A DNA stretch of 64,000 nucleotides from Euryodendron excelsum (GCA_033060915.1 CM065378.1:13211501-13275500), one strand, 5' to 3'; shown: positions 49,784-64,000, counted from the stretch's first letter. Notes: generated by a model from the letters alone, not told the origin. A program made the numbers and translations.

Positions 49784-49876
49784 GATCAATGAAACAGAGA
49801 AAATTCTAGAATTGCGATCAACAAAAATTGACTCCTCTGCTAATGATCAATGAAACAGAGAGAATTCTAGAAATGT
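49784..49876. repeat. Short tandem duplication, 61-base period
   Basis: GATCAATGAAACAGAGA followed by AATTCTAGAA appears at 49784 and again at 49845, with one or two differences. It is a local duplication in non-coding DNA. Confidence 0.75.
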
Positions 49877-50234
49877 TTGGCTTCGAAGTAAATAGTTTGT
49901 GACAATCAGATATGAATGAAGGTGTTTTTTCTACCAAGCTTCAAATCAAATTTCAAAAGAAGAACCACTTTCCTCTAATATAGCAAAAATTCGTAATCAT
50001 TCCAAGAGAAACATTAAGGTAGCAAATCGAAGCAAAATCTGCTAATTCAAACCGATGATCGGGAACTAGAAATTTGATAAATAATATCTGTAAGTCTCTC
50101 GTAAGAAAATCTACAAGAAAGCTTGACTTTTTGTAATCATGGAGATCTGAACTCGTACCTTGTCTCGCATTGAATTTCCAAAATTTGAGTTCCCAGTAAG
50201 ATCAACCTCCCACTTCTGTAATCGTTATATATAC

Positions 50235-50283
<49 letters not shown>
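50235..50283. repeat. Compound (TA)n(GA)n microsatellite
   Basis: About ten TA units run directly into about fourteen GA units. Intergenic, between the two CRK genes. Confidence 0.9.
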
Positions 50284-50290
<7 letters not shown>

Positions 50291-51203
50291 GGGAGATATC
50301 TGTAAGTGATACGGAAGTCGAGAAGGGAGATGAAGGAAAGGAAGGAATGATAGAGTTTTGCTGCATCAATTTCAAACGAAGACTTTTAAGAAAGTGACTC
50401 TTGAAAAAACACTATTAAAGAAAAGAAAAATGGAAATTTATAGGTGAAAAACGCGGTTCGCGAACCAAACCCATTAGCGCTGTTTGGAACTACTGAAACA
50501 GAAAGATAAAAAAAATGAGAGAAAAATAGTAGCGAAACTCCGAAAGTAATTTTTTTTCCTTATTTGATTTGGTAAAGAAAATAAAAAAAGAGTAGAAGGA
50601 AAATACTATTTACGTTGGACCATTTGACCATTTTTTAAGTTTTTCTTTGATTTTTTTTCTTTTTTCCCTCAAATAAAACCAAACAGAAAAAAAAATTATA
50701 GTTTTCCTTTTATTTACCTTTTTCTCTCTCAAGTTTCAAATAAATTGTTAATACCTACAAAATTACATTTGTGTAGGTGTTTGACGACTGTGGGAAAGTC
50801 AAATTCCCAACTTTATTTTGGAAAAAGATTTTTTTTGCCTCGGGGGACGTGTAATGTGTTGGTATATCAATATATCCTATAATGGCTTTTCTTAACTATA
50901 GTTAATATATAACAAAGTAAGCACATTATTTAATAGTGCACATAATATTTGCCAACGTGTACTTAAATAACAGGAGATTTGTGTTACCTAAAAAATTCTC
51001 GACTTTTTTTATTTTACCATTTTTAAGTGGGCCAAATCATAAATTTTCATTAAATTTTTCTTTCCTTCTTTTCTTCCCTCCCTCTTTTGGATGGTGGGGA
51101 GAGAATGGGGTTTGTAGTGTGACACATCATGCTTATGTAATCATATTACATAAATGAAGTTTAGGATTCAAACTAGCGAGTTCATGTTTCATGAGATTTA
51201 AGC

Positions 51204-51590
51204 CAATGTTTAAAAAATTCGACCGTTAAGTGAACCGAAAAAGTTATCGAGTTATGGGTTATCGGTTTAACCGTTGGGTCAACTGTTATCGACCCGTGAC
51301 ATCATAATTATGTCATTAATTAATTTGTTAATATTAATAAATGTCATCTTATTTTTTTACACTATTTTTTATATTTAAAACATAAAATTTTGCCTTAAAA
51401 TAGTGAACCGGACGATTTAATACCGGTTCAATTGATCAGGTCACTGTTCAATAGCAATTTTGACCAGATTTGACCAAATTTAACCAGGTTTTGCCAAAAT
51501 AAGTTTTAAAGATTAACCGAACCGTTTTTATAATTAGGTCACTGTTCAACCGGTTGAATCGGCTGGTCCAATCCGAATTTTAAAACACTG
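51204..51590. mobile_element. hAT-type MITE with 8 bp target duplication
   Basis: The 387-base element begins CAATGTTTAAAAAATTCGA and ends, reverse-complemented, CAGTGTTTTAAAATTCGGA, a near-perfect terminal inverted repeat. ATTTAAGC stands directly outside both ends (51196-51203 and 51591-51598). An 8-base duplication is the hAT signature, and CARTGTTTTAAA ends are common in plant hAT MITEs. The interior is rich in AACCGGT-type motifs and codes for nothing. Confidence 0.88.
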
Positions 51591-51684
51591 ATTTAAGCCC
51601 TACCCCTACCGATCTAGCTCTTCTAGTTAGCATTCAACTAGCGTGAAAGGTAGTAGGTTATTGTTGAAGTTACTTTCAAATACA

Positions 51685-51709
51685 AGATATATATATATAT
51701 ATATATATA
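51685..51709. repeat. (TA)n microsatellite
   Basis: About twelve TA units just downstream of the hAT MITE, in intergenic DNA. Confidence 0.88.
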
Positions 51710-54290
51710 ATGTTTCTAGTGTGCTTAAAGGAGATGAAAGGCACCCATTTAAGAGAATTTGCATTTTGTTATACTAGTAGTACTCCCGTATTATGCAAAA
51801 AAAAAAAAAAAAAATTAAGAAAAGTTGCATTATTATGCATTATTAGTTGTTATATGAACCTTACTTTTACTAACAATTACCCTATAATATACTATATAAA
51901 AAAATACAATGGATCCCAAAATTTAGTTTTCTTGATTAAAGCAAATATTTAGAATCCATAAATGATGAGAAAGATAGCTATGGTGTTTTTAGCTTCTAGT
52001 GATGGGACAAAACATGAAAGGAGCAGTGATGATAGATGGAAGCTAATAATAGGTTTGCATTTACATTATATTCATTGAAAGAAAAATACTCATATTACTT
52101 ACAACTGATTGGAAGAAAAAAAATTTAAAAAGAAAGAAAGAAACACTATAAGAAACACTATAAGATCCCACATTAATAACTCGTCCAATTCAAATTGAAA
52201 CCCATAAACATAAAATTCAGAGATCGATTAAAATAAAAGAAACCGAAGAAGAAGACAACCCAAAGTAGTTGGTAAAATAAAATTATAAAAACTCTTCAAA
52301 TTTAGAGTTTAAAAAAAAATTTCAAGAGTTGGAGAAGCTCTCAAACTCATATTTCTTATTTATAGGAAAGATGTCCAATAATGTGATAAGGTTAATTTAA
52401 AAAACCAAGTTCAAATATCTAATTAGCATGTTATCCATTTATGCATATTGATATATACTATATAGCACCTGAATATGTGCTTGGATGTATATATCTGCAT
52501 GTAAAAGATAATGTTTAAGTTTATAATTTTTTTTATCTTTAGAAATAAGGGAAAGATCATATTTATTAGGATTATGATTAAGGTTGCCGAGATTTACATT
52601 AGGATAATGTAAGAGTTTAAATTTAATAATATGGTGAATAAAAAAATTAAATATTGGGAAGGTTGAATGTTTAGTTTGAGTGAGTGGAGTAAGGGGATAA
52701 TTACTTGAATATAAAAACTATTTAAAAATTTCAATTTGAATTAGTGAAAAAACAAAGTTTATGGTTAAAGATACGCAGAGCCAATCAAGTTTTAAATTAG
52801 CGTAGCAAACGAGTTTAAATTTATGATAAAGACTAAATGAAATTAAGACACTTCTTAATAAAATAATATTTAAAAGACACAATGGTAAATTATGAACAAT
52901 CAACTTGCAACAAATAGAGCGCAAAAGACAAAGTTTGTTAAGTTTAAACTTTTATCTTATATCTCTATCGATAACATGATGGAATTAAATGTACATCCAA
53001 TAGTACATGGGCATGTGCATTTTTATGATTAATAAATTTGAAATTATGAGAAACAAGTATTAAAAGTTTCAAGTTCAAATACCAAACAAAGTTTTGCTAT
53101 TTATAATAATATAGATTTGCTAGCGAATAATAGATTCATTGATATTTATCCCCCAAAATGAATTCATCCGTACAACTTAATGAAGTGAAATTTAAAATTG
53201 AATTATTTCATTAAATTCTGAAATTCAGACTGCCGGTGGAGTAAAGCAAATAATCTTAGAGTTGAAATGGAATAATTAGGAATAAAACTGGATTAGAAAC
53301 ATGATGGGATGATAGCATTTCCACTGCAAGTCAAACCCAACCCAACCCAACCCACCCCACCAAGAAGGATTCAGAATCATGAACGAGAACATGCTTTCTT
53401 CAACTTTCAGTGAAGCACTAGCTGGGAAGCTAGATAGGGATGCACCTATTTCTTAGTGCAACGCATTGATCTGAATTTTATATTTAAAAACGTCTTTTCT
53501 AAGGTTGACTAGTTATTATAACACAAACCCATGTGTTGTTTCTGTGTGACCTTCATCATGTATGACTCAGGACTACTGAAACACGCACGAAAAAAAATTG
53601 TAGCAGTATTGAGGATTTAAGAGCAATTTTTATCGAATAAGAATACGTGGTGAGTAAATATATTAGTAACTTGTATTTGTAATGTAATAAAAAAACTTGT
53701 AAAGAAAAATACATGACAAAATTTGATAGAAATTTTTTTTTAAAAATCTCTTCACTATACCATAATTTAAATTTTTAATGTATTCACTCATTATATGTTA
53801 TCATTTAAAAGGAGTTACTACCGAGTACTCAATGCCACCTAACTACTGAATTTTTTCCCAAACACATGAGATCAATTCTTATCTCACGTCCCATATCGAA
53901 ATAATCCAATCTACATCTCATACTATAGGCTCGGTCTACTAAGATCGTAACATACCACCAAACTCCACAGTTAACATTTCCGACAACCTATGTTTTCCAA
54001 TTAGATAAGTTCACATATACTTAGTTTTAAATAAATAGCAACTCTCCCCAACTTGCCCCTGACCTTGAAAGACTTTGATAAAACGCACAAAATCAATTTA
54101 TATATTCTTTCTCATACAAAAATATCCTAACCTCTATATCTCATATCGTAGGTTAACCCCCTAGTATTATATCAGCCTTTTGTTTATTAGAGTGAATCCT
54201 ATTAAGATCTCTCACTCTCTCTGTCATGAACCTATATAACCAAGAAATCTAGTTGGAATCCAAGTACGTGTTTTTATTTGACTTGTATAA

Positions 54291-54452
54291 TGTATGAATC
54301 CTATTTTGGTCAAAATTTGTACTGATCTTTCTAGAAACTTCTAGATCATCGTCTAAGGTGTTCGGTAGATTATACTATACAGTGTATGAATCCTATATTT
54401 GGTCAAAATTTGAACAAGAGTTTTCTATGAATTTCTGGATAATCTTCTAGGG
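54291..54452. repeat. Imperfect tandem duplication, 92-base period
   Basis: TGTATGAATCCTAT followed by TTGGTCAAAATTTG starts at 54291 and again at 54383. About 70 bases align in each copy, with roughly 15-20 percent differences by eye. Non-coding. Confidence 0.75.
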
Positions 54453-55514
54453 TTTTCAATGCTTTAAACAGTAGCAGGCGGCCTAGTACTTTAATTAACA
54501 AATATCAAAACAGAGTAAGTAACAGATCATCAACAATAAACGCGGAGTTTGAAAACTGGGCAGTAGTTGTTTGAAAGCATGTGCACCTTGCTTTCATTAA
54601 GCAAGACAATAGCTGGTTATATGTTTATTAAATTCTTCCGTAATCCTAATCTAGCTTTAGTGGGTTTATTTTAGGGCTAAGTATGGTTGCCTTCCACCTA
54701 AAGTCAAACTGATATTTCAATATTAAGAAATTTATTGATGGTTGAAATGTTTCCATCAATGTGTTATAGTGAATCATTAGCTTGAAGAGATTGAATAAGT
54801 ATACTAATTAGAGGGAGGGACGAAGTATTATGACTTCTAATACAAAAAGAGTTTTCAGTATATTATGATTCACCACTAGGAGAATTTTATGCTATGTTTG
54901 AATATTAAATTTGTCAATAAATTAAAAATAAAAAAGAAAAGAAATAACTTATACATATTTATTTTTAATGAGTAACCATATAGGAATGGCTACGGGTGAG
55001 TTTGAATTAGGGGATCTCTATCCATCCGTGCCCTACCCTACCATGGTGGCCCTTCCTCCCAGCCCCACCTCCATCCCCATATCACTTAACCCTCCTTTAT
55101 AATGGTAATCATGATATGTCGGGTTATTTTGTCATTTCTAATAATCAAACAAAAAATAAAATCTTTTGAGAAACAATAATTCATTTTTTTCTCTATTTTT
55201 GTAACCTAGCTAAATAAAAGAAAAGAACTTAACTTCTTTCACGTCTTGTTTTTCCCTTCCATTTTCCATCCATAAAGGCTTAAGAGTCTCCAAGAGAAGC
55301 ATTCGCCTTATTATATCATTTTTATACCAAAATATTTTTTATATTTAATATATAGTAGACAATAAACTAAACAAATTGTTAATTTGGCCTATCGATTGTT
55401 GATAGAAGTGAGATTTCCTTAATCACATTTTAAGTCTCAGGATATGTTTAAATATTATAACAATATACGTGGCAAACAATTATTTGTTCAAACTTGAGTT
55501 TGAAAATCTGACTA

Positions 55515-56060
55515 TTTGAGTTCACAAATTTTACAGAAATTAGCTCTCAATTTTTTAGTTCGAAGCAATTCATCTAACAAGTCAGAAGGATTATGAGACT
55601 TGCTCTCCTTGTCGTTAGTAATTGAAGCAAGTACCAAGTGTTGCCATGGCATATTCAAGAAGAAAGCGACCATTGACAACTGGAACCTCCTTACCTTCTT
55701 TTTCAAAATAAACGTCCTTTAGTTTTTGAAAAGTTTTCAACTTGTGAATCAGGCATTCTAGACTAGTCAACCTGTTAAGTGCAAATCAAAATCTTTACAG
55801 GCGGCTGAAGCTGACAATTCAACTTAATTTTATCAAGCTCTTCTTTGTTGGGAGCTATGAGGATTTTTCTTTTTTGGGCTGGGTAGAAAATGTTGACTGT
55901 GTTGGTCAAATTATTCAGCCGCGTATGGCAGTAAAATTGTTGCACTGTGGCTTGGGTGTCATGGAAGTACAAAACAGTTTCACTGCACGCCGAGTAGATA
56001 CCACTAGTTTCATAAGGTTAAGCTGGTGTAAAAATGGCCCAACTTATTGCACGTGAAGAT
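55515..56060 (-). pseudogene. Possible decayed gene fragment, unrecognised
   Basis: The - strand gives several protein-like stretches in changing frames: RKILIAPNKEELDKIKLN near 55800-55870, LECLIHKLKTFQKLKDVYF near 55700-55770, GKEVPVVNGRFLLEYAMATLG near 55640-55705 and NPSDLLDELLRTKKLRANF near 55530-55590. Their composition is far from the AT-rich noise around them. They follow one another in one direction, as in a gene broken by frameshifts. I cannot name the family. Chance is possible. Confidence 0.25.
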
Positions 56061-56495
56061 GTAATATATAAAAGCAAGAGAGAAACGTAATACAACCAAA
56101 AAATAAATGCAAATGAAAATATTTGAACCCAAGAATATTTTTTAACTTGAACTTTGATACCATATTAAAATATCATAATCTTTAAAGCTTAAGCTGTAAG
56201 AAAATGATCCGACAAGACATATCAAACTCTTCAACAGCAAGGTCTAGAACCTCATGGTGGCAATTGGCCAGAGCTTTGTGAACTGGGCTGTTTTTCACTT
56301 GAATTTCAATGATTTTAAAAAAAAAAGAAGAAATATTGGAAACCTGAGTAAGAGAACTTCTAAAAGGTATAATCACTATCAAAGAATTTTAATCAGCTTT
56401 ACATCTAATTTACAGGAAGCATTAAGCTCAAATAGTATTTCATGAGTATTGTATAAAACAAGGAGAGAAAAGAATGTATTAGAAGGAGAAGTGTT

Positions 56496-59221
<2,726 letters not shown>

Positions 59222-60006
59222 TTTACCAAACTGGAGAGGATTTTGAGAGAGAAGGTTTACTGGGTTGTTTGGGATGAGAGAGAATTTAATGAACAATCAA
59301 ATGATACTACACATAAATGCATAGATATATGCATGTTATAATTATGCATTTATGTCATTGAGAAGGATGTGAAGCTGAATGGAGATTTCGATTGAAGAAG
59401 ACTGGTTTGTCAATGGGAAAACCGAGTGAGAAATGGGCGGGCTCCACTGGAGACGTTATCATCTAGCCACCAAGAAGTTGTGGGAGAAGATAGAGACACA
59501 ATAGGGTGATAGTGGAAGGAGCATGGTTGACACGTGTAGGATGTTTATAGGGTGGTCTTTCGAGAAGAAGGGCATTCGCGTACGGCACTGAGGTCTTGTC
59601 TGAAAAAACGACAGTACATCGAAGTCCGTTATGATGTTGAAAGTTCGGCCAATCAACGATTGACTCCTGGCAAGGAAAGGTCAGCTACGTTGGCCTTTAC
59701 TAACAACTGTTGTGAGCCTGCTTTCGGAGATCATTCCCCATCCTCGCACCACTGTCACGACCTTTAATTTTGGTATTTATGACGAGTATTACATCAATTT
59801 ATCAATATGACAAATTATAATTAGGTGTCATATATATAATTATCTCTGTTTTAGAATTCGTTAAGATCAGCACTTTTTTTAACATAATAAAATTTTTTAT
59901 TAAGAGGATTGTTTTCACAAAATTTTTTTTGATAACTATTATTTTGACAATTTATAATTTAGTTTTTTATTTGTCGAGAGGATTGTACTTAAAAAATCGT
60001 AGATAT
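59222..60006. other. CRK3-like upstream region
   Basis: This contains the promoter and 5' leader of the CRK3-like gene on the - strand. At 59527-59536 a W-box core TTGAC overlaps a CACGTG G-box, a compact composite site about 310 bases upstream of the start codon. No other gene is seen. Confidence 0.5.
59527..59536. promoter_or_regulatory. Overlapping W-box core and G-box upstream of CRK3
   Basis: TTGACACGTG combines TTGAC (59527-59531) and CACGTG (59531-59536) sharing one base. It lies about 310 bases upstream of the CRK3-like ATG. It is a plausible stress or ABA response site, but a ten-base match alone is weak. Confidence 0.35.
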
Positions 60007-60165
60007 TGTTAATGTTAGTGCATATATTTATCATCTTGTTAATGTTAGGTTTGTCTATCCTACATTGGTTAAAATATACTTCTTTATTTTCTCTCTTATA
60101 ATATAAATAGACTCATTGTATATACAATAAATTATTCAATAAAATATATTTTCTTTTGCATATCA
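60007..60165 (+). mobile_element. Solo LTR (copia-like) with 5 bp target duplication
   Basis: The 159-base sequence begins TGTTAATGTTAG and ends TTTGCATATCA, so it has the TG...CA ends of an LTR. It is flanked on both sides by GATAT (60002-60006 and 60166-60170). Inside are a TATA box (TATAATATAAATAG, about 60098-60111) and a following stretch that looks like the transcribed part of small plant copia LTRs. There is no internal region or second LTR nearby, so recombination between LTRs has removed the rest. Confidence 0.72.
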
Positions 60166-60508
60166 GATATAATTGTGCTATAAAATAAAGCAATGTATTT
60201 TTTTTATCAATATATTATACTGTAATAATATTATATTTTGCATTGTTTTGGATGAAAAGGTTGAAAAATACATTAGAAGGTCATATAAACTTTTCTTTGT
60301 TTAGTTTTTTTTTTTTGTTTAGAGAAGGCAAAGGGAGGAAGCGACTGTGGCAGTGAGGTTTGAACCTATACCAAATGAGCAAGTTCATATGACAATCACG
60401 GATAAACTAATTACTTATTTTTTTGGTTAAGTTTATAAACACATATACTAAAATAATCATATATGTTGTATACATACAATAACAGACATATATCTCTATA
60501 AACACATA

Positions 60509-60792
60509 GGCCTCGTTTGGTAACGTTTTTTGTTTTTGTTTTTGTTTTTTATTTTTTTTTCAAAAAAAAAAATATAAAATGCCGTTTGTTTAAAAAAAAT
60601 TTTTAATTTTTTACGAAATTCAGAAAAAAAGAAACTAAAAACACTAAAATAGGTGTATTTTCTCTTACCAAAACATTGGTATAGTATTATTGGCACAACG
60701 ATAACCTATAAACGCTCATCATCAAGCTACAAAAAATACACAGTAAAAAAACACAATAAAAAATAAAAATCAATAGTGTTACCAAACGGACC
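60509..60792. mobile_element. MITE-like element with GTTTGGTAAC inverted ends
   Basis: The left end reads GGCCTCGTTTGGTAACG. The right end, reverse-complemented, reads GGTCCGTTTGGTAACAC. Both continue into T-rich sequence. This end type is widespread among plant MITEs. No clear target duplication was found, so the exact borders are uncertain. The 284-base interior is A/T-rich and non-coding. Confidence 0.5.
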
Positions 60793-62605
60793 TGTACAAT
60801 TTTTTATTTTTTGGTACAAAAGAATCGTTAGCTTCATTCTTAACAAATGTAAAATGTGAAGTGCCGAATTGTTAAATGGTAAAGTGTTTTTGGTAGAATA
60901 AATAAAGGAATGATTTGAGTCGTACGTAGTTTTTCAAAAATACTTTCTTTAGATTTTGGAGAGAGAGAGAGAGGACCCTTGCAGGAAAATGATGGCATTG
61001 AGAACCTAACGGGAAATGTGAACGAAAGGAGGTGAGAAAAAGAGTACCGAGAATGGAGTGATGTGAAAGGGGTTTGTATGATAGCTGGGACAATGGGACG
61101 TCTTGGAAAGTCATCATCTTTGTTTTTTGTTGGCAAAGAGTGGAAGCATATAAGGTGTTATAAAGTGTCTGTGGAAACAAAAGGATAGACCAAGGACACG
61201 GCTCCTATCTTTCGAAACGACTTTGGTGTCAAACCATCTGACAACGGATACAATTTCGTGAACTCTTCCTTGGACATTGAAGAGCTCATGAACTCACAAT
61301 CCAACAAAGTCGTTAAAGACTTGAACCTAATATTTATTATAGAATTCTAATTGGTGTATTTAAAATTAGATAAAGTTAACTATTTGAATAACTGTTGTAA
61401 TTATTTATAAATTTTAAACTCTGTCTTTCCTGTTTACTTGTTAATATTAATAAAATTATTTTTAATAATTCTATTGACCATGGCATTTATTGTTGGTATA
61501 CGGGTCACTTCGGTCACCCATAAGCATGTCCAACCCAAGTCCCATGAGATGGTTGTGACAATTAACCACTTTCTCTTGACAGTAGACCACTAAGAGAAAA
61601 ATTATAAGTCCTCTATGTAGTGGACCATTAAGAGAAGTTACACCTTATCCAAAGATCTGTATATATGTTATATATAGATCACTTGGGCTCAGAGAGGTTT
61701 GACTGCACTCCACCGTGAATAGATCAATAGCATACATAGGATTTAAATGAAACACTTTCAGTTCAAGACTTTCGGGTTTACTTTCGGATCACACTGCAAG
61801 AGGTAAGCTCAATTTAAGCTTATGCAAACTTGTAGTTTATTCTACAACTATTATCTCCGGTGATTCAATCTATCATGATTACTACTATCTCCGGCAATAA
61901 TAGAAGATTTTACATGCATCGCGTATGCTTACCCTCTAGTGTGTATTATACGAAACCACTACTACTGTACAAGGTATATTCACCGTATCCGTGCCGTGTA
62001 AATCTCGGCCGTAGACGATTTGTAGTCTTCAAAACACTAATTATTAGATCTGCTAGTTGTTATTACATTAGCCGGTAAACTCTGATTAGACTTCAAAAAA
62101 TTTAGACCAGCGATATGTAGATATCTTGATGACCAAGGCAATTTTGGTAGAAAGATGACTGGGATGCGTTAATTTTAATTCATATTCTTCCATTATGATG
62201 ACTCTAAACTTAGTGATGGTCAACCTTAAGACGCCAAAGTCAATAACGTTTGATTTTTTTTTTATAGCTTAAGAGCAGCACAAGCTGACTTCCCTATTCA
62301 TCATTCATCATCTGGTAGTTAGAGACCTTGACCGCTCTTTCTCTCATGAAATGGTGCAATGGTCTAAGATTACGACGGTTAGGGATGTGAGCGTGGGATT
62401 GGATTGTCAATTTGGTGGATCCCGTATATTTCTTGTTTGGGACTGAAAAAATACTAGTTCGGTCAGACTGTTAACAGACCGGCTCAAGCTAATTTGAAAC
62501 TTAAAACGACAATTACAAATAAGGTTTTTATAAAAAAAAAATTAAGGCTTTTTACATCTTTAATATAATTGCAAAAGTTACTATTTAAAATTTATTTTTT
62601 TTACT
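60793..62605. other. Intergenic DNA, no gene supported
   Basis: Nothing firm is seen. A stretch at about 61480-61860 has a more even composition and a TATATATAGATC motif near 61669, resembling the promoter part of an LTR, but I could not find matching ends. A short GA run lies near 60960. Confidence 0.45.
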
Positions 62606-64000
62606 TTTTGAGATGCAAAATTATTAATTAAATTTTTATATTCGAGTTTATCTAACAAATCTTTTTTAATCAATAGTATAACTAATCCGTTTAGTCTTTT
62701 TTGTGATATAATTGATCTTAGATAGGATTTTATCAATTTCAATTTTGAAAACTTCTTTTGGCATAAGCTACTATTACAGGTATTGTCAATAATATTTTAA
62801 TTTTTTTATATAGTTTAATATGTCAATTAGAGTACTTTCTTCTATTTGTAATATTTCTTTTAAAATTTTTAGTTCTGAAAATAAATCTAAACCATCAATG
62901 TCAGAAAAAGTATTATGTTTCAAATTACACTCGAGATTAATACAATATTTCTTTAAACTATCATCCTCTAATGATTTTAATTTTTTTAAATTAAATAGAA
63001 AACCAAAAATATTGTCATATATTTGAAATTGTTCAAATCTATTTTGAAATGAAGAAATTGCTTGATCTACTATATATAAGAAATAATTTATTCTAAAAGA
63101 TTCTTTTGCAAATTGGATTGTCTTGTCATTAGCTTTCTCATCAAACTGTTTTTTTTCTATGAATTATACATTTTTCACGAAATATAAGTTTTATTTCTAT
63201 TACAGTTGCAATCTCTTTGGAGGAAATCATAGCAAATGTAAATCCATTTTCTCTATATTTAAAAAAAAAAAAGAAATGAGATCTTTTAATTGATCTATTG
63301 CAACATCAATACACATGTCTTTTGATTGTAAATGTTTACTAACAGAATTTATAGCAAATAATATATCATACCAAATAGTCATTCCCAACAAGAACTCAAA
63401 ATTTTCAATTTCATATGTTGCTAAACAACTAGCTTCACTTCTTGTTTTAGGATCTTCACTTGTTTTAGCTAATTGTAATAAAGCATCTCTTATTTGTGAA
63501 GTTTGAAATTTTATTACTTTAACACTTTCAATGTGACTTTCCCAACTTGTTTGTGACAATGACTTTACTGTTAAACTTGGTACATTATCTTGTAAAATTT
63601 TTCAACGCTTTGTAAAAGAAGAAAATAATAAATATATGTGTTGAACTACTCCAAAAAAAAAAAAAACATAGCTTTAGAACAAGACCATTTTGCAAAGTAC
63701 TAGGTTTAAATTATAGCAAGCACATGGTGTGTAAAATGCTTTAAGATTTATATTAAGTTTAAATTATAGCAAGCACATGCTGTGTAAAATGCTTTAAGAT
63801 TTATATTAAGTAGTCTTTTCTGTACCCCTTGTTGTTTTCATTTCATATTAGATCCATTATCATATCTTTGTCCTCGTATATCATTAATATCAAGTTCTAA
63901 ATTTTTTTATAATATCTATAATTGTGTTAAAAAGACCCTTTCCAGTGGTATCATCCACTTTTAGAAATTCTATAAAATATTCTTCTATTTTTATTGGACA
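62606..64000 (-). pseudogene. hAT-transposase-like gene (plant ZMYM1-like group), broken and cut by the window edge
   Basis: Read on the - strand from 64000 leftwards, the conserved order of this family is visible. EEYFIEFLKVDDTTGKGLF and the GQRYDNGSN-type motif lie at 63880-64000, followed by the INIKAFYTPCACYNLN-type stretch. SQTSWESHIESVKVIKFQT and NFEFLLGMTIWYDILFAIN come next (63227-63559), then FDEKANDKTIQFAKESFR and DQAISSFQNRFEQFQIYDN. The C-terminal hAT dimerisation region (62620-62830) includes FSKLKLIKSYLRS and LNGLVILL. Such proteins descend from hAT transposases (DUF4371 plus hATC). It is inactive here: a Trp-to-stop at 63602-63604, a frameshift at the A-run near 63257-63272, a 53-base tandem duplication and further stops. 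The N-terminal part lies outside the window. Confidence 0.85.
63704..63809. repeat. 53-base tandem duplication within the hAT-like pseudogene
   Basis: Copies 63704-63756 and 63757-63809 differ at a single base (GGTGTG against GCTGTG). They duplicate the part encoding the conserved AFYTPC.CHSLNL-type stretch. Because 53 is not a multiple of three, the duplication also shifts the frame. The near-identity shows it happened recently compared with the age of the pseudogene. Confidence 0.93.

Larger units (their letters stand above)
47874..51195. other. CRK2 distal upstream and intergenic DNA
   Basis: No coding region can be supported. It includes a W-box cluster at 48202-48382, a short tandem duplication near 49784-49876 and a (TA)n(GA)n microsatellite at 50235-50283. 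The frame at 48416-48703 shows no recognised domain and no neighbouring exons. Confidence 0.5.
51599..56495. other. Gene-poor intergenic DNA between the CRK genes
   Basis: Very AT-rich, with (TA)n at 51685-51709. A 92-base tandem duplication is at 54291-54452, and a possible decayed gene fragment lies at 55515-56060 next to the CRK3-like 3' end. A patch at 53800-54250 has a more even composition and could be transposon-derived, but I found no ends. Confidence 0.5.

Noticed and set aside
61480..61860. LTR-like stretch with a TATA motif
   Set aside because: No TG...CA borders with a matching target duplication and no partner LTR in the window.

Overview
The window is nuclear DNA from a flowering plant, most likely a woody eudicot. 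It is AT-rich, and its genes have many introns with GT-AG borders. The intergenic DNA is full of (GA)n/(CT)n/(TA)n microsatellites and decayed transposons, and every recognisable gene is a plant-specific family or a plant form of one. I cannot name the species. I joined the exons by reading frame, splice sites and remembered family sequence; no transcript evidence was available.

Five complete protein-coding genes are present. (1) A TBL2-like cell-wall polysaccharide O-acetyltransferase, + strand, 2239-6613, 5 exons, 661 codons. (2) A class I KNOX homeobox gene of the KNAT2/KNAT6 type, + strand, 29026-38849, 5 exons, 313 codons, with a 7.4 kb third intron. (3) MENG, the chloroplast methyltransferase of phylloquinone synthesis, + strand, 39918-43377, 7 exons, 261 codons. 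(4) and (5) Two cysteine-rich receptor-like kinases, both on the - strand: a CRK2-like gene (44346-47056, 653 codons) and a CRK3-like gene (56496-59221, 648 codons). The exon lengths of all five sum to open frames without internal stops.

Mobile DNA fills much of the rest. A degraded Ty1/copia element with two LTRs and a 5 bp target duplication lies at 10514-16248 on the - strand. A solo LTR with its target duplication is at 60007-60165. A hAT-type MITE with an 8 bp duplication is at 51204-51590. Several other inverted-repeat or foldback elements, a probable LINE tail and two copies of an unnamed ~380 bp repeat are also present. The right edge (62606-64000, - strand) is a broken hAT-transposase-like gene of the plant 'zinc finger MYM-type 1-like' group that runs off the window. 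The 22 kb between TBL2 and KNOX and the ~9.4 kb between the two CRK genes hold no gene I can defend.

The gene order is the main biological message. KNAT2/6, MENG, CRK2 and CRK3 lie together here. From memory, Arabidopsis splits the same set over two segments of chromosome 1: MENG with KNAT6, and KNAT2 with CRK2 and CRK3. This window therefore looks like the unsplit ancestral arrangement. The genes do not form one pathway. They cover cell-wall acetylation, meristem and boundary identity, the photosystem I quinone, and immune or stress signalling. I saw no tRNA, rRNA or CRISPR, and no clearly new multi-gene system.
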